Shown: positions 25,605 to 34,657, counted from the stretch's first letter. The stretch is 64,000 nucleotides of DNA from JALZOC01 sp035758845 (GCA_035758845.1 DASTVZ010000025.1:3730-67729), one strand, 5' to 3'. Notes: generated by a model not told the origin, from the letters alone. A program made the numbers and translations.

Positions 25605-27263
25605 ATGCGCACATATCTTCAATCCATACTGTTTGTATTTGCAATCGCCTGCGTCGCCACCGTCCGGCCGCATGGCCAGGAGCCGGCGTTCGACCTGATC
25701 ATTCGCGGCGGTCACATCGTGGACGGCACGGGTAACCCGTGGTTTGCCGGCGACGTGGGTATTCGCGGCGACCGCATCGCCGCAGTCGGCCAACTCACCG
25801 CTGCGAAAGCACGCCGTGAGATCGACGCGCGAGGACTAGTCGTCGCGCCAGGCTTCATCGACATGCACACGCATTCAGACCAGCCGCTTCTCGATGACGG
25901 GAATGCGGAAAGCAAGGTGCGTGGAGGTGTGACGCTCGATGTCATCGGCGAAAGCACCACGGTCGCCCCACGCGACGGCCTGCCCGAAGCGAAAGGATCG
26001 TGGACCAACTTCACGGGCTATTGGAACGCGCTCAAGGTGCAGGGCATCTCGATGAACGTGATCTCGGAGGTGTCCTATCAGCAGATACGGCTGGTCGTGA
26101 AAGAGTACAACCGAGGCGCCGCCAATCCCGCCGAACTCGAACGCATGAAGCAGCTGGCTCGGCGATCCATGCAAGAAGGCGCGTGGGGTTTGGTGACGCG
26201 ATTCGAAAGCGGCGGTCCCGAGTATCCCGACGAAGTCATCGACATTGCGAAAGTCGTGGCGTCCCTCGGCGGCATCTACACATCACACATCGGCAGCGAA
26301 GGGATGCAACAGGACAAGGAGCTCGACTTTGCCATTCGCGTCGCCGACGAAGCAAGGATTCCGGTGCACATCTTTCACTTGAAGATTCGAGGAAAACCGA
26401 ACTGGGGCACCGTCGGGCGATACGTTGAGAAGATCGACGCGGCACGCGGACGCGGGCTCGACGTCACCGCCAATCAGTATCCGTATACCGCGATGCAGCA
26501 CCAGTGGGCCTCGTTCTTTCCTCTCTGGGCACGAGAGGGCGGTCCAGACAAGTTCGCCGCTATCCTCCGCGATCCGGCGCAGCGCGGAAAGATCAAGGCA
26601 GACAAAGATTTTCAGACCTGGGTCATGGAGCATGGAGGGTGGGACGGGATCGTGCTCGGCCGTGCGCGGCGGCCGGAGATCAAGAAGTACGAGGGGATGC
26701 GCATTGCCGAAATCGCCAAAGCTCGTGGCGACGAGGACCCCGCCGACACGTGCATCGCGTTGATGTCGGACGAAGGCGGCACCATCTCCGGGATGTTCCA
26801 CACGATGTCGGAAGAGGACGTGCGGACCGTGATGAAACAGCCCTGGGTCTCAATCGCCAGCGACGGAGCGGCGATCAATCTCGCCGCTGACGGAGTGCCG
26901 CATCCGCGCAGCTACTCAACCAACCCACGCGTGCTTGGCTACTACGTGCGCGAACAGAAGGTGCTGACGCTCGAAGACGCAGTCCGAAAAATGACGAGCC
27001 TCCCCGCTCAGATCCTCGGCCTGCGCGATCGGGGTCAAATCCGCGAGGGGTTCGCCGCCGATCTGGTCATGTTCGATCCGGCCACTGTACGAGAGACGAA
27101 CTCGTTCGCACGGCCGAAGTCCTATCCGGTTGGCATCCCCTACACCATCGTTAACGGCACCGTCGTCATTGATGGTGGCAAGCACACAGGAGCGAGACCA
27201 GGGAGAGCTTTGATGGGGCGCGCGTTTACGTCCAAGCCACTGAACTCAGCGAATCGGGACTAG
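25605..27263 (+). CDS. N-acyl-D-amino-acid deacylase (D-aminoacylase) family amidohydrolase, exported
   Basis: 552 residues from the ATG at 25605. Signal peptide (QSILFVFAIACVATVRPHGQ) then the standard layout: FDLIIRGGHIVDGTGNPWFAGDVGI, VVAPGFIDMHTHSD (metal-binding HxH), IYTSHIGSE, VHIFHLKIRG and ASDGA (catalytic Asp). The C-terminal small domain has EGFAADLVMFDPATV. It hydrolyses N-acyl-D-amino acids or related peptidic amides in the periplasm. A CATAAT hexamer at 25552-25557 may be the -10. It ends with a 4-base convergent overlap with the next gene. Confidence 0.9.
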   Translation: MRTYLQSILFVFAIACVATVRPHGQEPAFDLIIRGGHIVDGTGNPWFAGDVGIRGDRIAAVGQLTAAKARREIDARGLVVAPGFIDMHTHSDQPLLDDGNAESKVRGGVTLDVIGESTTVAPRDGLPEAKGSWTNFTGYWNALKVQGISMNVISEVSYQQIRLVVKEYNRGAANPAELERMKQLARRSMQEGAWGLVTRFESGGPEYPDEVIDIAKVVASLGGIYTSHIGSEGMQQDKELDFAIRVADEARIPVHIFHLKIRGKPNWGTVGRYVEKIDAARGRGLDVTANQYPYTAMQHQWASFFPLWAREGGPDKFAAILRDPAQRGKIKADKDFQTWVMEHGGWDGIVLGRARRPEIKKYEGMRIAEIAKARGDEDPADTCIALMSDEGGTISGMFHTMSEEDVRTVMKQPWVSIASDGAAINLAADGVPHPRSYSTNPRVLGYYVREQKVLTLEDAVRKMTSLPAQILGLRDRGQIREGFAADLVMFDPATVRETNSFARPKSYPVGIPYTIVNGTVVIDGGKHTGARPGRALMGRAFTSKPLNSANRD

Positions 27264-27886
27264 TCCTCGCCCGTGCCCTTGAACTGATCCTCGCTATCGG
27301 CAAACAGGACGTTGAAGCTGGTGAGCGATCCGTAGCAGCCGGTGATGTAACCCTGCAGCCGGACCTTCACGTCCTCGGGAAGATCCGTCGCATTAATCTG
27401 CTGCTCGAGCGTCCGCAAGCGATTTCGTAACATGACGACTTTGTGGAAGAACGATTCGATCGGCCAGCTCCTCTCCTGCAACCCCGGCGTGCCTGGGCGC
27501 AGCACGAGTGCGCCGCCGCGCCATCTCTCGGCGGGCGTCACGCTCGTCAGGCCCGTTTCCTCGCGGATGATTCGTCGCAGCAGCAGCTCGAAATCGATGC
27601 CGGCCGTCTGATCGGGGCTCACTGGTGGTGCCGTCCTTTCACGATCGCTGACGAGGGGAAATGGCTCGCGCGCTGGTCGCGGCGCGCGCGCGCGTGGTGC
27701 AGCCTCACGCGGTTCGTCCATTCGAGGACCGCCGCGATAATTGTGTTCGCTTCCGCAGTAGCCGCAGGCGACGCGAATCGGCCGTCCCGCCGCGTCTGCG
27801 GCAATCACCGTGTGGCGGCGATCCAGCTTGCACGCACGGCAGTGGTCGTCGATCGAGTCCCCGGCACGATACGCGCGTTCGGGCAT
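27260..27886 (-). CDS. Zinc-ribbon protein of unknown function
   Basis: 208 residues from the ATG at 27886, supported by TATGAT seven bases upstream; an upstream ATG at 27898 lies within that hexamer. An N-terminal ribbon has HCRACKLDRRHTVIA and RVACGYCGSEHNY (two CxxC pairs). An Arg/Pro-rich linker follows, then a conserved-looking C-terminal helical domain (WPIESFFHKVVMLRNRLRTLEQQINATDL, DVKVRLQGYITGCYGSLTSFNVLF). Probably a nucleic-acid or protein-binding adaptor; family not recognised. Confidence 0.6.
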   Translation of the reverse strand: MPERAYRAGDSIDDHCRACKLDRRHTVIAADAAGRPIRVACGYCGSEHNYRGGPRMDEPREAAPRARAPRPAREPFPLVSDRERTAPPVSPDQTAGIDFELLLRRIIREETGLTSVTPAERWRGGALVLRPGTPGLQERSWPIESFFHKVVMLRNRLRTLEQQINATDLPEDVKVRLQGYITGCYGSLTSFNVLFADSEDQFKGTGED

Positions 27887-27944
27887 TCCGGCGATCATAG
27901 CTGATCGAGTCAGCCGATCCGACGTCGGCGGCGTCTAATCTCAC
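27887..27944. promoter_or_regulatory. Divergent leaderless-type promoters
   Basis: TATGAT (minus strand, 27894-27899) stands seven bases before the 27886 start. TCTAAT (plus strand, 27934-27939) stands five bases before the 27945 start. Neither gene has a Shine-Dalgarno. Confidence 0.4.
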
Positions 27945-30506
27945 ATGCGATTACCCATGCCGGCAAGAGTGCGTGCGGCGCTGCTCGCGGCCTTAGTTGT
28001 CCCAACAATCGCCTATTCGCAGCCCCCCACGATTCAGCGTGGTGAGGACTTCCCGCTCGAGGACTACTCCGTCTGGCTGTTCGTGGACAGAGGTCTGAAA
28101 AGTCAGGCAGCAGATGTTCAGCTCGCGAAAGACCCGGAGAGCCCGGAGGCCATCCCTCTCCTGCTCGATGTCGACCGCACCGGCGACGCGCTCACAGTGC
28201 TTCGGCGCATCGTCGATCGTCGGCCCGAACGAATGGGCGCCGCGTTCAAGGCGGCATCGACGAATTGGCACCGTTTAGTCGACGAGGGACGCGGCTACCC
28301 GGCGGTGCTTCGCGAAATCGCCGCGAAAGCACGGCAGCGGCTACGCGAACTTCCGCGCGAACAAGCAGCCGAGGCCACCTGGTATCTGTTCTTGCTCCCA
28401 ATCCGGGTTCCGGGCGAAACACCGGCGCCGTGGCGCGATCAACTGCCTGCGTTCATCAGCGAGTACGCCGGCACGGAAGCATCTCTGCTCGCGGAGCTGA
28501 CGATTCTCGATGACGGTGGAGATATCCACGCGCGCATCGTCGCCCTCGAGGCATTCGCGCGGCGTCATCCTGGTACGATCATCGGGGCACAGGCGCTGTG
28601 GACCGCCGGCATGCACCTTGGGTTCAACGCCCGTGAGCCCAGCAGTGCCGACCCCACCGATCGCTTGCTTCGCATCGCTGCGCTCACTCGCGAATTGCAG
28701 AGCGGCGCGTATCCGGACTGTGAATGGGTCCGGCGCGCGCCGCAAAACGTCTTCGGGTTCTTCACCTCCGAACCGCAGTACGCGAAGGAGAATCTGCCAC
28801 GGGTCGTCGCCGTACTTCGCGAGTTCCTCCTGAAGAACTTCGAGGTGGCGCCGGTGAACCCGCTCGCCAGTGGAGCTGGCCTCGTGATCGCCACCAAGCT
28901 ACCGCCAATTTTCGCCGCCGGCGGAGGCGACGCGGTGACGGAAACCGACCGTTTTCTCCTCGATCTCGAAAAAGCCGTCGATCAGCCAGCGGCGGTGCGT
29001 TACGTCCGAGGAATGTGGTATCGGCAACTCGCCAACGGCGCGAAAGACGTGGAGAAGCAAAACGAGTGGCGGCTGAAGTCCGACGCCACGCTGCTTGATC
29101 TCGCGCGCACCGGAACGGGTCTGAACAACCGAAAGGCGCTGGCTTCGCTTGCGTCAATCAGTTTCAAGGAGAGGAACTGCGACGTCGCCGTAGAGCGCTA
29201 CCAGGAATACGTATCGCGGTTCCCTGAGAGCGAGTGGGCGTGGGTCGCCGGCTTGCGCGCCGGACAATGCGAGCAGTTCCTCGGCAACTGGGCTAAAGCG
29301 CGACAGGCATACGAATCTGTGACGGCAGCGCGTCGCGCACCGCCGCCGGCGCTCGTGCTCGGTCACACGTTTGCTGGACGGGCATCAGAAGCGCTCAACG
29401 ACTTCGAGCGCGCTCGTACCGCCTATACACGGGCGGAACGTGCGTGGGAACAGCGTTTCGCCGATCCCTACTTCGGCACCTATCAGTTCCACACGCGGCT
29501 GGACGAGGAGCCGTGCAACGGGTGCGATCCACGGAGCAAAGCAGATGTTTCGAGAGAATGGCTGCACCGGCGCACAACACAGCTGAGGCGATCGCGCGCC
29601 GTGCCCGCGGGAACGCTCCTCGAACGCGGCCGGTTCATGGTGACCGAGGGCATTTGGCGCAGCGCGATCGCGCCGCTCACAGACTTCATTCGGCTGCATC
29701 CTGACTCTCCGAGCGCTCTCGAAGCGCACGAGCTGCTGACCCGTGCGAAGCTCGAAATGGTGCTCCTTCGAGCCGGTCCTGAAGCCAGCGAAGACGAGAA
29801 GCGCGCCGCACTCACAGCGCTCGAATCGCTTGCCGCGGAACCCTACGGCTTCAGTGTGTTCGCGGCACAGATCGCGCGGGCGACGCTTCAGTCGATCGTC
29901 GGTTCGCCAGACCGTGCTTCGGAGTTGATGTCTGAAGCTCTGGTTCAGTGGCATCAACACGGTGTCGATCTGTTCGCGAAACGTTCTGCCACCGCGCTAC
30001 AGCAGGACATCATGGACATCCGAGATGTCGTGTTCAATCCAAATGTCAACTGGCCGTCAGATGAGTTCAGCCGCTTCCGTTCACGTGACAGCCCACCTAA
30101 GTTCTTCATCGTCACCCCCGAGGTGCGCGTGAAGCTGCACGACGACTCCGTCGTGCACGTCGAAGCCGCCTCACGGCTATCCGCGAAGCCAGGCGCGGTC
30201 CTGCTGGACGAAGAGCAGATTGCCGTCCTCGAACGCATTCTTATGAGCCTTGGTGGAACGAAGCAGCGTGTACACGTCGAGCACATTGAAAAGTTCTGGA
30301 ACCGCTTCTTCACGATGGGCCCCGGTCACTGGGGTGGATGGATCCTGCAGACGTTTCCGATGGTGACTGAGGTCACGTTCATCGACGCCCCTCGCACCCG
30401 CGGCGCGGCGAGGATTCGCAATGGTTATCAGGGTTCGACGCAGTTGCTCACGAAGGCCGACGGTACGTGGAAGGTCACTGGCTCGAGCGGCCACTGGATC
30501 GAGTGA
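27945..30506 (+). CDS. Large exported TPR/alpha-solenoid protein
   Basis: 853 residues. Signal peptide 1-~26 (RAALLAALVVPTIAYSQ). The body is helical with degenerate TPR-like units (NCDVAVERYQEYVSRFPESEWAWVAGLRAGQCEQFLGNWAKARQAYESV, ALNDFERARTAYTRAERAWEQRFADPYFGTY, SAIAPLTDFIRLHPDSPSALEAHELL). The C-terminal ~180 residues look different: SKFFIVTPEVRVKLHDDSVVHVEAASRLS, a strand-rich end. It probably organises envelope complexes. It sits 87 bases upstream of the putative arrest peptide-secA unit but has its own promoter-like element. Confidence 0.7.
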   Translation: MRLPMPARVRAALLAALVVPTIAYSQPPTIQRGEDFPLEDYSVWLFVDRGLKSQAADVQLAKDPESPEAIPLLLDVDRTGDALTVLRRIVDRRPERMGAAFKAASTNWHRLVDEGRGYPAVLREIAAKARQRLRELPREQAAEATWYLFLLPIRVPGETPAPWRDQLPAFISEYAGTEASLLAELTILDDGGDIHARIVALEAFARRHPGTIIGAQALWTAGMHLGFNAREPSSADPTDRLLRIAALTRELQSGAYPDCEWVRRAPQNVFGFFTSEPQYAKENLPRVVAVLREFLLKNFEVAPVNPLASGAGLVIATKLPPIFAAGGGDAVTETDRFLLDLEKAVDQPAAVRYVRGMWYRQLANGAKDVEKQNEWRLKSDATLLDLARTGTGLNNRKALASLASISFKERNCDVAVERYQEYVSRFPESEWAWVAGLRAGQCEQFLGNWAKARQAYESVTAARRAPPPALVLGHTFAGRASEALNDFERARTAYTRAERAWEQRFADPYFGTYQFHTRLDEEPCNGCDPRSKADVSREWLHRRTTQLRRSRAVPAGTLLERGRFMVTEGIWRSAIAPLTDFIRLHPDSPSALEAHELLTRAKLEMVLLRAGPEASEDEKRAALTALESLAAEPYGFSVFAAQIARATLQSIVGSPDRASELMSEALVQWHQHGVDLFAKRSATALQQDIMDIRDVVFNPNVNWPSDEFSRFRSRDSPPKFFIVTPEVRVKLHDDSVVHVEAASRLSAKPGAVLLDEEQIAVLERILMSLGGTKQRVHVEHIEKFWNRFFTMGPGHWGGWILQTFPMVTEVTFIDAPRTRGAARIRNGYQGSTQLLTKADGTWKVTGSSGHWIE

Positions 30507-30575
30507 AGAGCTGCAGTCTGGGGGAACGACTCAGCGCGGGCTCGTCTAGACTTCTTCCCCTTGGGGTTCTCGCTG

Positions 30576-30581
30576 TAAAAT
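30576..30581 (+). promoter_or_regulatory. TAAAAT -10 candidate for the leader peptide-secA unit
   Basis: TAAAAT ends 12 bases before the ATG at 30594, giving a predicted 5-6-base leader. A -35 is weak (TTCTTC, 17 bases upstream). There is no Shine-Dalgarno for the leader peptide. Confidence 0.35.
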
Positions 30582-30593
30582 ACTCCAGAGCCC

Positions 30594-30827
30594 ATGCGGC
30601 AGCCGTCGCGTCCGCTGATTCGGTTGCTCATCGTGGCGGTCCTGCTGGCAGGTCTGCTGCCCGGGGCGTCCGCTCTCCACGCCGCGATTGTCGACCCGCA
30701 GTGGGTAATCCTTCCCGACGTCTCACTCAACGGATTCGCGCTTGCGCGACCGCTGGCTGACGAGCAGCCGGTCTCACGTCGCGCGCTTCTTCCCTCACGA
30801 GCACCACCCGCCCTCTCGTTCGCGTAA
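30594..30827 (+). CDS. Putative SecM/ApdP-like translation-arrest leader peptide upstream of secA
   Basis: 77 residues. Residues 1-30 form an export signal (basic n-region with R2/R6/R10, core LLIVAVLLAGLLPGASA). The C-terminus is SRAPPALSFA, placing R69-A70-P71-P72 ten codons before the stop. R-A-P-P is the arrest core known from ApdA and ApdP, and RAGP is that of SecM; in all three a nascent signal-bearing peptide stalls until it is pulled by the translocation machinery. The stop is 37 bases before secA. Codons for LSFA lie in the arm complementary to the secA Shine-Dalgarno. The composition otherwise matches no family. Function is inferred; existence as a gene is likely. Confidence 0.6.
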   Translation: MRQPSRPLIRLLIVAVLLAGLLPGASALHAAIVDPQWVILPDVSLNGFALARPLADEQPVSRRALLPSRAPPALSFA

Positions 30828-30860
30828 GCAGCATCCAACCTGTTTTCTTGCGAAGGAGAG
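30813..30860 (+). promoter_or_regulatory. Predicted mRNA hairpin masking the secA Shine-Dalgarno
   Basis: CTCTCGTTCGC (30813-30823, inside the leader peptide gene) can pair with GCGAAGGAGAG (30850-30860) at 10 of 11 positions, with one G-G mismatch and a loop of about 26 bases. The 3' arm contains the whole Shine-Dalgarno AAGGAGAG. A ribosome with Pro71 in the P site (codon 30804-30806) would cover to about 30820 and open the 5' arm. Confidence 0.6.
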
Positions 30861-30864
30861 TGTC

Positions 30865-33318
30865 ATGGACGACGCATCTGTCCGTCCGGCTGCCGGCGTA
30901 CGGAACACGATCGGATTTCGCCAGCGAATCAGGCGGTTACAGGGTGCGCCCATTCAGTTCGACTTGAGCGCATTCGAAGGCACGTTGGCCGCGATCAACC
31001 GGCTCGAGCCCTCGCTCACCACTCTGCCAGACCGCGCGCTCGTCGAACGGTGGCGCGAGCTGCGCGACACCGTGGCGCTGAAGAGCCCGACGACAGACGA
31101 TCGCACGCTGGCTTTTGCACTGATCCGCGAGGTGGCGTCGCGAATACTCGGTCAACGCCCTTTCGACGTGCAGATCGTGGCCGGCCTCGCACTCGACGGC
31201 GGCGCCGTCGTCGAGATGCAAACCGGCGAGGGCAAGACGCTGACCGCCGTCATGCCAGCCGCGCTCATGGCACTGACCGGCCGCGGCGTGCATGTACTCA
31301 CCTTCAACGACTACCTGGCCCGGCGCGATGCCGCGTGGATGGGTCCCGTGTATTGCGCGCTCGGGCTGTCGGTTGGATACGTCGATCACCACATGACGCC
31401 GGCCGAGCGGCGCGCCAGCTATCGTGCCGATGTCACGTATGTCACCGCCAAGGAGGCCGGATTCGATCACCTCCGCGATCTGCTCGTCCTCGATCCGTCA
31501 GACCTCGTTCATCGGCCCTTCCACGCCGCCGTCATCGACGAAGCGGACTCCCTGATGATCGACGAAGCGCGGATCCCGCTCGTGATTGCCGGCAGCGTCG
31601 ACCGCGGTGCATCGCAGGCGTCCGAGCTCGCTCGACTCGTTCGGTCGCTGACGCCGGGCGTCCACTTCACGATGGACGAGCACGGACGTGACGTCAACCT
31701 GACCGAGTCAGGCATCGAGCTCGTCGAGGGAACATTCGGGTGCGGCAGCCTGCACAGCAACGACAACTACAGGCTGCTGACCGAGATCAATTGCGCGCTC
31801 CATGCCCACGCGCTGCTCCGCCGCGACGTCGACTACATCGTCCGCAATGACCGCATCTCGATCGTCGACGAATTTACCGGACGCGTCGTGGAGGATCGTC
31901 ACTGGCCCGACGGGTTGCAAGCGGCGCTCGAAGCCAAAGAAGGGCTCGAGGCGAAGACGCATGGTCGCATTCTCGGGTCGATTACACTGCAGCACTTTCT
32001 GAGACTCTATCCACGTCTCAGCGGCATGACCGGAACGGCGCAACCCGCGGCCGACGAACTCAAGCAGTTCTACGGCGTCGAGGTCATCGTCATCCCGACG
32101 CACCGTCCGATGATTCGCGTTGATCATCCCGATCGCGTCTTTGCTCATCGCGATGCGAAGGAACTCGCACTCGTCGATGAAGTTGTACGAGTCCATCGCT
32201 CTCAGCGACCGATGCTCGTCGGCACATCAAGCGTCGAAGAATCGGAACGGATTGCCGACCGCATGCGAGCTGCCGGCGTCGCTTGCCAGGTCCTGAATGC
32301 GAAGAACGATGAAGCCGAGGCGCAGATCGTTGCCGATGCGGGTGCTCCGGGCGCGGTCACGATCTCCACGAACATGGCCGGCCGCGGCACGGACATCCGG
32401 CTCGGCGGCCGTGATGAAGCCGATCGCGACCGTGTGGTCGCGCTCGGCGGACTCTATGTGATCGGCACGAATCGCCACGAGAGCCTCCGGGTCGATCAGC
32501 AACTGCGTGGCCGAGCCGGCCGCCAGGGCGATCCCGGCGAATCACGGTTCTTCGTCAGCCTGGAGGATGATCTCCTCGTTGGCTACGGCATTAGAAACCT
32601 GATTCCTGAGCGCCTGCTCGCGGAGGTGAGCACCACGCCTATCGAGAACCCGTTGGTACGCCGCGAGATCTCGAGGGCCCAACGCATCATCGAGGGTCAG
32701 AATTTCGAGATACGCCGCACTATCTCCAAGTACACCGCCATGGTCGATGAACAGCACCGGCGCATGATGGAGCGGAGGCAGGCCGTCCTGCACGATCGCG
32801 AAATATCTGACATCTGGGAGCGACATCCCGACCGGCGTCAGCCGCTGGTTGACGCCGTCGGAGCAGCAGCGATGATACGCGCCGAAAAGCTCGTCCTGCT
32901 GTTTGAGATCGATAGGGCCTGGCGGGATCACCTCGCCCTTTGCGCGGACCTTCGCGAGGGGATCCATCTCGTCCGTCTGGGCGGTCAGGATCCGCTCACG
33001 TCGTTCTCGACTCAAGCGATTAAGGCTTTCTCGGATATCGATGACCGGATTGACGAGGCCGTAGAAACCGCACTCACAAAAGTTCGCGTGCGTGACAACC
33101 AGATCGACCTGGAGGCACTCGGGATCAAAGCGCCGGGATCGACGTGGACCTATCTGATCAACGACGACCCGTTTCGCGACCGTATCGGCGCGTTGCTGAC
33201 AGGTCCAGGCGGTGCGACCGTCGCAATCTACGCGGCAGCGATGATGATGCCTCTGCTGGTACTGTGGGGGGTGATTGACAAGTACTTCGGTAAGGGGCGA
33301 CGTCAGCCGCGTAATTAG
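30865..33318 (+). CDS. secA: SecA-family preprotein translocase ATPase with C-terminal membrane helix
   Basis: 817 residues from the ATG at 30865 (AAGGAGAG with six-base spacing from GGAG). Motifs: EMQTGEGKT Walker A (~117-125), VLTFNDYLARRD, DEAD at ~225-228 followed by SLMIDEARIPL, LSGMTGTA, GTSSVEESE, STNMAGRGTDIRLGG and LRGRAGRQGDPG. The C-terminal SEC-C zinc/SecB-binding tail of canonical SecA is absent. Instead, the last ~35 residues include a hydrophobic segment (ATVAIYAAAMMMPLLVLWGVI) that looks like a membrane anchor, which is unusual for SecA. It may be an accessory SecA; whether a second secA exists cannot be told from here. Confidence 0.9.
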   Translation: MDDASVRPAAGVRNTIGFRQRIRRLQGAPIQFDLSAFEGTLAAINRLEPSLTTLPDRALVERWRELRDTVALKSPTTDDRTLAFALIREVASRILGQRPFDVQIVAGLALDGGAVVEMQTGEGKTLTAVMPAALMALTGRGVHVLTFNDYLARRDAAWMGPVYCALGLSVGYVDHHMTPAERRASYRADVTYVTAKEAGFDHLRDLLVLDPSDLVHRPFHAAVIDEADSLMIDEARIPLVIAGSVDRGASQASELARLVRSLTPGVHFTMDEHGRDVNLTESGIELVEGTFGCGSLHSNDNYRLLTEINCALHAHALLRRDVDYIVRNDRISIVDEFTGRVVEDRHWPDGLQAALEAKEGLEAKTHGRILGSITLQHFLRLYPRLSGMTGTAQPAADELKQFYGVEVIVIPTHRPMIRVDHPDRVFAHRDAKELALVDEVVRVHRSQRPMLVGTSSVEESERIADRMRAAGVACQVLNAKNDEAEAQIVADAGAPGAVTISTNMAGRGTDIRLGGRDEADRDRVVALGGLYVIGTNRHESLRVDQQLRGRAGRQGDPGESRFFVSLEDDLLVGYGIRNLIPERLLAEVSTTPIENPLVRREISRAQRIIEGQNFEIRRTISKYTAMVDEQHRRMMERRQAVLHDREISDIWERHPDRRQPLVDAVGAAAMIRAEKLVLLFEIDRAWRDHLALCADLREGIHLVRLGGQDPLTSFSTQAIKAFSDIDDRIDEAVETALTKVRVRDNQIDLEALGIKAPGSTWTYLINDDPFRDRIGALLTGPGGATVAIYAAAMMMPLLVLWGVIDKYFGKGRRQPRN

Positions 33319-33349
33319 CCGGCGTGGCGGCTGGTCCCCTTAGCTGTTT

Positions 33350-33648
33350 TTACTTCGATGGCGCCAGGTTTTCCGTCAGCTCGATATAAGTGCCCCCACA
33401 GGTCGGTGAGAAACGCGATCGCTATCGTCGAGTTCGGGATCCGCCCGTACGGCCGGTCGAACTTTTGGCCAGCGGCTTCGAGCTTCTTGCAGAACTCCTC
33501 CAGGTTCTTCACCTCGAAGCCACTGTCGTCAGTGCAGTCGCTCCATCCTGACTGCCGGTTGCTGTGACTCCGCGGCGCCACGGAGCTCGATAGTCACGCC
33601 CTCTGGCGAAGTGAAGAGAGCGCCCAGCTTGCGACCCGGTCGCCTTTC
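33350..33648 (-). pseudogene. Broken VOC (glyoxalase-like) protein gene
   Basis: Minus-strand frames give RPGRKLGALFTSPEGVTIELRG (33529-33648). After a frameshift they give DDSGFEVKNLEEFCKKLEAAGQKFDRPYGRIPNSTIAIAFLTDLWG, a VOC C-terminal half. A further base in the G run near 33395 breaks the final GTYIELTENLAPSK, which reads correctly in the next frame to a stop at 33350. At least two frameshifts mean the gene is dead or needs resequencing. Confidence 0.65.
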
Positions 33649-33701
33649 TATCGCGTCATCCTGTGTTCGCCGTTCCTTGACAATTGAATATCCGCCTTTG
33701 C

Positions 33702-33914
33702 TCAGTGGTTGGAGGCAGGGGTGATGTTCAGGCGGCGGACGATAGAATACGCACTTGCCGCACGGGCCGACTCCGCAAAGCGAGGTGTGCTTGGCGATCC
33801 TGGGCTCTTCCCGCGCAGCGCCGCGACGCCGTAGCAGAGACCGACCCAAACAGCTCCGATTGAGAATGACGTCGCGATCCAAACAATCGCAATCTGAAGC
33901 ACCGTACTAAACAT
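33702..33914 (-). CDS. Small single-pass membrane protein, unknown
   Basis: 70 residues from the ATG at 33914 with GAGGAA five bases upstream. Residues 5-33 form one or two hydrophobic helices (TVLQIAIVWIATSFSIGAVWVGLCYGVAAL), then a basic tail. No family recognised. Confidence 0.4.
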   Translation of the reverse strand: MFSTVLQIAIVWIATSFSIGAVWVGLCYGVAALRGKSPGSPSTPRFAESARAASAYSIVRRLNITPASNH

Positions 33915-34259
33915 GGCATTCCTCGCTGCTGAAAGGACACCGCCGTCCCTGTGTTTGGGCGGTGGGACAGCAAGAGATGGACCGGGCGTTAACTTGTTGA
34001 TAGTTGACGAACAGTCCTTGCCTGGCTGGCGGGGCCTAGACGAAGTTCTGGCCGCTCGCAGATTTCCTGACGAGCGTCAGGCGAACAGCCGTTATGAACT
34101 ATTCGGAGGTGGACTCGATCGTCCCTTGGCAGACGGTGGACACTAGCGTTCTTCGTGACCGGCGTATAGCAGCAATCGGCCGACGGCGCAAGGAACGGCA
34201 AAGATCCGCACCAAACCGCACGAGATGGGATCAGTTCGAGGTTCCTCGAAGCCGATCAG

Positions 34260-34595
34260 ATCACCGCCATGCGCCGATCGGCTGTTCGCATCTTCGAGCG
34301 CGCTGGTGTCCCACGATCGGTTGCGATGTTGATCGTCGGTCACAAGACGGAGTCGATCTATCGGCGCTATGCGATCGTCGATGAGGCGATGCAACAGGAA
34401 GCGGCAGCACGCCTCGATGCCTGGGTGGCTGCACCTCCGGAGCACCATCGACTGCCACCGTCACTGTTCTCCGTCGAGGTAGTCGACTCCGCGGTCGGGT
34501 CACCGGGTGAGTCCGGCAATCCGACACCTGCTGGGAGGGGATTGATGCTCAGTGCGGCGTTACAGAGGGGTGGCAAAACGAAGACGCCGTACTAG
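34260..34595 (+). pseudogene. Tyrosine-recombinase (integrase) C-terminal remnant
   Basis: The frame reads AMRRSAVRIFERAGVPRSVA then MLIVGHKTESIYRRYAIVDE. It carries the R...HxxR-equivalent GHKT box and the catalytic Tyr (IYRRY) of phage-type integrases, followed by a divergent tail. The N-terminal core-binding domain and the first catalytic Arg block are missing, so this is debris of a mobile element. No att-like duplication was noticed; the tRNA-Leu is 3.4 kb away. Confidence 0.7.
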
Positions 34596-34657
34596 AGGGA
34601 GCGAGTCTTGCGACGATTGGCGATAGCGCGGGGAATCTCGCCGATCAGGAGATCAAG

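Noticed and set aside
27261..27886. Reading the zinc-ribbon gene start at 27898
   Set aside because: That ATG lies inside the TATGAT hexamer; the start at 27886 gives the geometry shared by other genes.
30742..30864. Upstream TTG start giving SecA an extra 41 residues
   Set aside because: The added sequence is low-complexity, lacks a ribosome site and overlaps the leader peptide; the ATG at 30865 has an ideal Shine-Dalgarno.
34094..34384. Additional integrase N-terminal region on the plus strand
   Set aside because: The frame has no core-binding or Arg-box motif; only 34260-34595 is supported.
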